This document shows, one piece after another, positions 60,709-64,000 of a stretch of DNA of 64,000 bases (the first letter of the stretch is position 1; the number at the start of each line of letters is the position of its first letter). A program made the translations under genes and the position numbers. Source of the stretch: Ellagibacter isourolithinifaciens (GTDB taxonomy: Bacteria > Actinomycetota > Coriobacteriia > Coriobacteriales > Eggerthellaceae). The notes under the pieces are model-generated. The model was not told the DNA's origin and made no database searches. It saw only the letters and a list, made by a program, of their open reading frames with translations. Location of the stretch: NCBI RefSeq assembly GCF_008831035.1, contig NZ_WAJR01000001.1, forward strand, positions 62,001 to 126,000. The letters run 5' to 3'.

Positions 60709-61776
60709 ATGGCTGAAAAGGTTCTTATGAAGGGAAACGAGGCGCTTGCGGAAAGCGCGCTGCGCGCCGGGTGCCGTTTCTTCTTCGGTTATCCCATCAC
60801 GCCGCAGACCGAGCTTGCGGCCTACATGTCCAAGCGCATGCCGAAGATCGGCGGGACGTATCTGCAGGCTGAAAGCGAGATCGCGGCAATCAACATGGTG
60901 TACGGCGCCGCGTCCGCCGGCGCTCGCGCGATGACATCCTCGTCGAGCCCCGGAATCTCGCTTAAAGGCGAGGGCATCTCGTACATGGCCGGCTCGGATT
61001 TGCCGGGCGTTATCATCAACGTGCAGCGAGGGGGCCCGGGCCTCGGCGGCATCCAGCCTTCCCAGTCGGATTATTGGCAGGCCACGCGCGCGACGGGGCA
61101 TGGCGACTTCTTTATGCCCGTGCTCGCGCCCTCGACAGTGCAGGAGATGGCAGACTGCGTCTACCGCGCCTTCGATTTGGCCGACGAGTACCGCACGCCT
61201 GTCATGGTGCTTGCCGACGGCATGCTGGGGCAAATGATGGAGCCCGTCGTTTTGCCGGAGCCTAAGGAGAGCCTCCCCGAGAAGCCCTGGGCAACGACGG
61301 GACATAAGGGCAAGCGCACCCACAATATCGTTAACTCGCTCTACTTGACCGCCGACGCCCTCGAGAAGCTCAACATCGAGCGCTTCGAGCGCTACGAGGT
61401 TATCCGCGAGAAGGAGCAGCGCTCGGAAGCTTTCATGCTCGATGATGCGGAAATCGTCGTCGTCGCGTTCGGGGCATCGAGCCGCGTGGCGAGAAGCGCG
61501 GTCGTCGCCGCGCGCGAGGAGGGCATCAAAGTCGGTCTCCTTCGCCCGATCACGCTGTGGCCGTTCCCGACGAAGGCAATCGAAGGCGCGCTCTCGCATG
61601 CGAAGGCGTTCCTGTCGGTTGAGATGAACATGGGACAGATGGTCGACGACGTGCGCCTCGCGGTGAACGGGCGTGCGGCTGTTGACTTCTACGGCCGCAC
61701 CGGCGGCGTCATCCCAACGCCCGAAGAGGTGCTTTCCGCTATCAAGGATTCTGCGAAGAGGGGAGGGGTTCTCTAA
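60709..61776 (+). CDS. vorB: 2-oxoacid:ferredoxin oxidoreductase, alpha subunit (VorB-like)
   Basis: A 355-aa alpha subunit of the branched-chain/2-oxoacid ferredoxin oxidoreductases. It has the GNEALAESALRAGCRFFFGYPITPQTEL start, AESEIAAINMVYGAASAGARAMTSSSSPGISLKGEG, QRGGPGLGGIQPSQSDYWQATR, and a C-terminal domain II segment (IVVVAFGASSRVARSAV). With the beta, gamma and delta subunits it oxidises a 2-oxoacid with CoA to acyl-CoA, CO2 and reduced ferredoxin, or runs in reverse. The exact 2-oxoacid is not shown by sequence. Its stop shares one base with the next start (TAATG). Confidence 0.92.
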   Translation: MAEKVLMKGNEALAESALRAGCRFFFGYPITPQTELAAYMSKRMPKIGGTYLQAESEIAAINMVYGAASAGARAMTSSSSPGISLKGEGISYMAGSDLPGVIINVQRGGPGLGGIQPSQSDYWQATRATGHGDFFMPVLAPSTVQEMADCVYRAFDLADEYRTPVMVLADGMLGQMMEPVVLPEPKESLPEKPWATTGHKGKRTHNIVNSLYLTADALEKLNIERFERYEVIREKEQRSEAFMLDDAEIVVVAFGASSRVARSAVVAAREEGIKVGLLRPITLWPFPTKAIEGALSHAKAFLSVEMNMGQMVDDVRLAVNGRAAVDFYGRTGGVIPTPEEVLSAIKDSAKRGGVL

Positions 61777-62615
61777 TGGCGCAAGACGAGAAACTCGTGT
61801 TTTCCCGCCCGCATTCCCTGTTGCCGGTGGTGACCAACTATTGCCCGGGGTGCACGCACGGCATCGTCCATCGCCTCGTGTGCGAGGCGATGGACGAGCT
61901 CGATATCGAGGGTCAGACCGTAGGCGTCGCGCCCGTCGGCTGCTCGGTCATGTCCTACGATTTCTTCGGTTGCGACATGATTGAAGCTGCTCACGGCCGC
62001 GCTCCCGCGGTGGCCACCGGTGTGAAGCGCGTTTTACCCGATCACGTGGTGTTTGCGTACCAAGGCGACGGCGATCTCGCCTCGATCGGCATGGCGGAGA
62101 CCGTTCATGCGGCGACGCGCGGCGAGCATATTACCGTCATCTTCATCAACAACGCGATCTACGGCATGACGGGCGGTCAGATGGCTCCTACGAGCCTTCC
62201 GAACCAGGTCACGCAGACGAGCCCCTATGGGCGTGACGTTTCGAAGGCGGGCTATCCCGTGCGCGTGTGCGAGCTTTTGAGCACGCTCGACGGCCCGGCG
62301 TACATCGAGCGCGTTACCGTCGATTGCAAGAAGAACATCCGCAAGGCGAAAAACGCCATCAAGAAGGCGTTCCAATACCAGATCGACGGCGTTGGCTATT
62401 CGTTCATCGAGGTCGTTTCCACCTGCCCCACGAACTGGGGATTGACGCCGCAAGAGGCCTTCGAGTGGATGCGCGAGAATATGCTGCCGTACTATCCGCT
62501 CGGCGTCTACCGCGACGTCGTCGCTGATGGTTATGCGAACGCGGCCGAGGCGGCGTCGGCTCGCTCAGCGGCATGCCCCATTGCTCATCCCGAGATGTCG
62601 GAAGGGGGCAACTAA
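61776..62615 (+). CDS. vorA: 2-oxoacid:ferredoxin oxidoreductase, beta subunit (thiamine-binding)
   Basis: A 279-aa thiamine-diphosphate subunit. NYCPGCTHGIVHRLV, VGVAPVGCSVMSYDFFG, the ThDP motif QGDGDLASIGMAETVHAATRG and NNAIYGMTGGQMAPTS are all typical of KorB/VorA. The C terminus carries STCPTNWGLTPQEA. TAATG overlap with the alpha gene, and a second TAATG with the gamma gene, show coupled translation. Confidence 0.92.
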   Translation: MAQDEKLVFSRPHSLLPVVTNYCPGCTHGIVHRLVCEAMDELDIEGQTVGVAPVGCSVMSYDFFGCDMIEAAHGRAPAVATGVKRVLPDHVVFAYQGDGDLASIGMAETVHAATRGEHITVIFINNAIYGMTGGQMAPTSLPNQVTQTSPYGRDVSKAGYPVRVCELLSTLDGPAYIERVTVDCKKNIRKAKNAIKKAFQYQIDGVGYSFIEVVSTCPTNWGLTPQEAFEWMRENMLPYYPLGVYRDVVADGYANAAEAASARSAACPIAHPEMSEGGN

Positions 62616-63163
62616 TGGCTGAGACGACGTATCCTGATCGCAAGATCGTGCTCGCTGGCTTCGGCGGGCAGGGCGTGCTCTTCGCCGGCAAGGTTATCGC
62701 CTATACCGGGCTTATAGGCGATCGCGAGGTTTCGTGGCTGCCTTCTTACGGCCCTGAGATGCGCGGTGGCACCGCGAACTGCAGCGTCAGCTTGGCGGCA
62801 GACCCCATCGGCAGCCCGCTCATCACGGCGCCCGATGTCCTTATTGCGATGAACCAACCCTCGCTCGACAAGTTTATCGATGCGGTCGTTCCCGGTGGTC
62901 TTATCATCGCCGATTCCACGCTCGTGCAGAGCATTCCCGAGCGCAGTGACGTGACGGTGAAGGCTATTCCCGCCGCCGATATCGCCGAGAAGGCGGGGCT
63001 TAAGGGTTTGGGCAACATCGTGCTCGTGGGCGCTCTCTTCGCGGCGGATCCGTTCTGCGATCCCGAGGTGCTCACGGCGGCGATCGAGAAGTGCGTTCCC
63101 GCGCGCAAAGCTGCGATGCTCGATAAGAACAAGCAGGCGCTCTCGCTCGGTATCGAGGCGTAA
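62615..63163 (+). CDS. 2-oxoacid:ferredoxin oxidoreductase, gamma subunit
   Basis: A 182-aa gamma subunit. GFGGQGVLFAGKVIAYTG is the family signature, followed by SYGPEMRGGTANCSVSL and VLIAMNQPSLDKF. The ATG is in a TAATG overlap with the beta gene; an upstream frame to 62573 was rejected. It closes the seven-gene operon that starts at 57267. Confidence 0.92.
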   Translation: MAETTYPDRKIVLAGFGGQGVLFAGKVIAYTGLIGDREVSWLPSYGPEMRGGTANCSVSLAADPIGSPLITAPDVLIAMNQPSLDKFIDAVVPGGLIIADSTLVQSIPERSDVTVKAIPAADIAEKAGLKGLGNIVLVGALFAADPFCDPEVLTAAIEKCVPARKAAMLDKNKQALSLGIEA

Positions 63164-63310
63164 GGGCAGTGTGCGCGGCGAGGGGCGCTAAAGGGACACG
63201 CTTCGCCGCAACTTCTTAACCTTAAAGACGCACGGTTTGTTACGAAGCCCCAGTTGAGGCGCGGCACGCGAGATTCGCTTGCTGCGCTCTCTTTACTTGC
63301 AAGTTGCTGG

Positions 63311-63316
63311 TATGAT
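63311..63316 (+). promoter_or_regulatory. Extended -10 promoter of the solute-binding gene
   Basis: TGCTGGTATGATATT gives TGG followed by TATGAT, about 36 bases before the TTG start; no clear -35 box was seen. Confidence 0.5.
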
Positions 63317-63351
63317 ATTTCTATTACGCTATCAGTAGGTCGGAGGGTGCC

Positions 63352-64000
63352 TTGAGGTCACGTACTATCGCGTTGCGCTTCGTTCTCGCGATCATGCTCG
63401 CGTTTTCCTTGGCATCCGTCGGCACCTTAGGAGCGGCTTCGGCTGACGAGTAGGGGTAATCTCAGGACGAGGCGGCTTCCTCAAAAGTGATTCGCGCCGG
63501 CTACCTCATCGACAATCAGGGCTACCAATCCGGAACGCCCGACACGTATATGTCGGGTTGGGGATACGAATACCTGCAAGACATTTCCTACCACACCGAG
63601 GGTTGGAAATACGAGTACGTCCTGGGAACGTTCTCTGAGCTCATTGCCAAGCATGAGGCGGGGGAAATCGACCTCATGTCGAGCATCTCCTATACTCCCG
63701 AACGAGCCGAGAACCTTCTCTACTCGACGAATCCTTCGGGCAAGAAGTGCTATTACGTCTATGTGAAGCCCGATCGCGGCGACCTTACCGTGGGCGACCC
63801 CGATGCTTTGCGAGGAAAGACGATCGGCGTGAACCCCGATGTCTTACAAACCACGGAGGGCAAGGCATGGCTCGCCGAGCGCGGCATCGACGTCACGTAT
63901 AAGGAATACGCCACAGGAGGCGAGGTCTTTTCCGCGCTTTCGAGTGGCGAGGTCGACGCCATCATCATGAACGACGTGCTCTCTTCCGACGATGCGATGC
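63352..64000 (+). pseudogene. Solute-binding (SBP_bac_3) protein gene with two nonsense codons after the signal peptide; runs off the window
   Basis: A TTG start behind GGAGGG encodes a clear signal peptide (RSRTIALRFVLAIMLAFSL..., ending ASA at residue 31). Codons 34 and 36 are then TAG (63451-63453) and TAA (63457-63459), both one C-to-T change from Gln codons. The same frame stays open to the window end and encodes an SBP_bac_3-like domain (VIRAGYLIDNQGYQSGTP, GTFSELIAKHEAGEIDLMSSISY, KTIGVNPDVLQTTEGKAWLAERG, SSGEVDAIIMND). In this class such domains often front sensor kinases or diguanylate cyclases, but the 3' end is unseen. An in-frame GTG at 63487 would skip the signal. It is either a recent pseudogene or needs two read errors. 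Confidence 0.7.

Noticed and set aside
63451-63459. Pyrrolysine or programmed readthrough at TAG and TAA
   Set aside because: Two different stop codons three bases apart with no hairpin or known signal cannot both be recoded by one known mechanism; mutation is simpler.

Overview
The window looks like the chromosome of a high-GC gut-type actinobacterium of the class Coriobacteriia, most likely family Eggerthellaceae. The reasons are two LuxR-type regulators fused to multi-pass membrane domains, a cytoplasmic molybdopterin enzyme with a dicluster ferredoxin partner and an MFS carrier, a T-box in front of the branched-chain amino acid genes, and the protein families throughout. The genus cannot be fixed from sequence alone. 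There is no rRNA operon, intact insertion sequence or CRISPR array.

Positions 1-9,900 form an accessory redox/transport locus, mostly on the minus strand: a bis-MGD molybdopterin oxidoreductase, its 4Fe-4S subunit, a 65-aa protein, an amidohydrolase-2 protein with altered metal ligands, an MFS transporter, and a small protein with tandem copies of the ApbE flavinylation motif (D-x-x-T/S-G-A-T). A membrane LuxR regulator and a fucose-isomerase-like gene follow. The layout resembles the catechol dehydroxylase loci known from Eggerthella and Gordonibacter; the substrate here is unknown. The flavinylation-motif protein is the most novel item in the window.

Positions 10,600-13,400 hold tRNA-Asn, a decayed prophage fragment (one head-protein gene split into two oppositely oriented halves), a truncated tRNA-Leu, tRNA-Met, trpS and tRNA-Val. 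Positions 13,400-33,500 are mostly amino acid biosynthesis: a uracil permease, T-box-ilvD-ilvB-ilvN-ilvC, a large Tat-type lipoprotein of unknown function, serC-serA, a second type IIA topoisomerase pair, leuA and murB. Positions 33,600-42,500 are the rimP-nusA-ylxR-infB-rbfA-nrnA translation operon followed by coaD and truB-ribF.

Positions 42,600-57,100 carry tatA, a second membrane LuxR regulator, a DUF6110-like protein with a P-type metal ATPase, rnhA and dgt (interlocked stop codons), dnaG, an NfeD/SPFH membrane pair, and def-fmt-rsmB. RsmB has a long charged N-terminal extension. Positions 57,200-63,200 are an operon for CoA-thioester and 2-oxoacid metabolism: a cupin-type XRE regulator with a 14-bp palindrome in its promoter region, an acyl-CoA ligase, a P-loop protein, and a four-subunit 2-oxoacid:ferredoxin oxidoreductase. 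The window ends in a solute-binding-protein gene carrying two in-frame stop codons just after its signal peptide.
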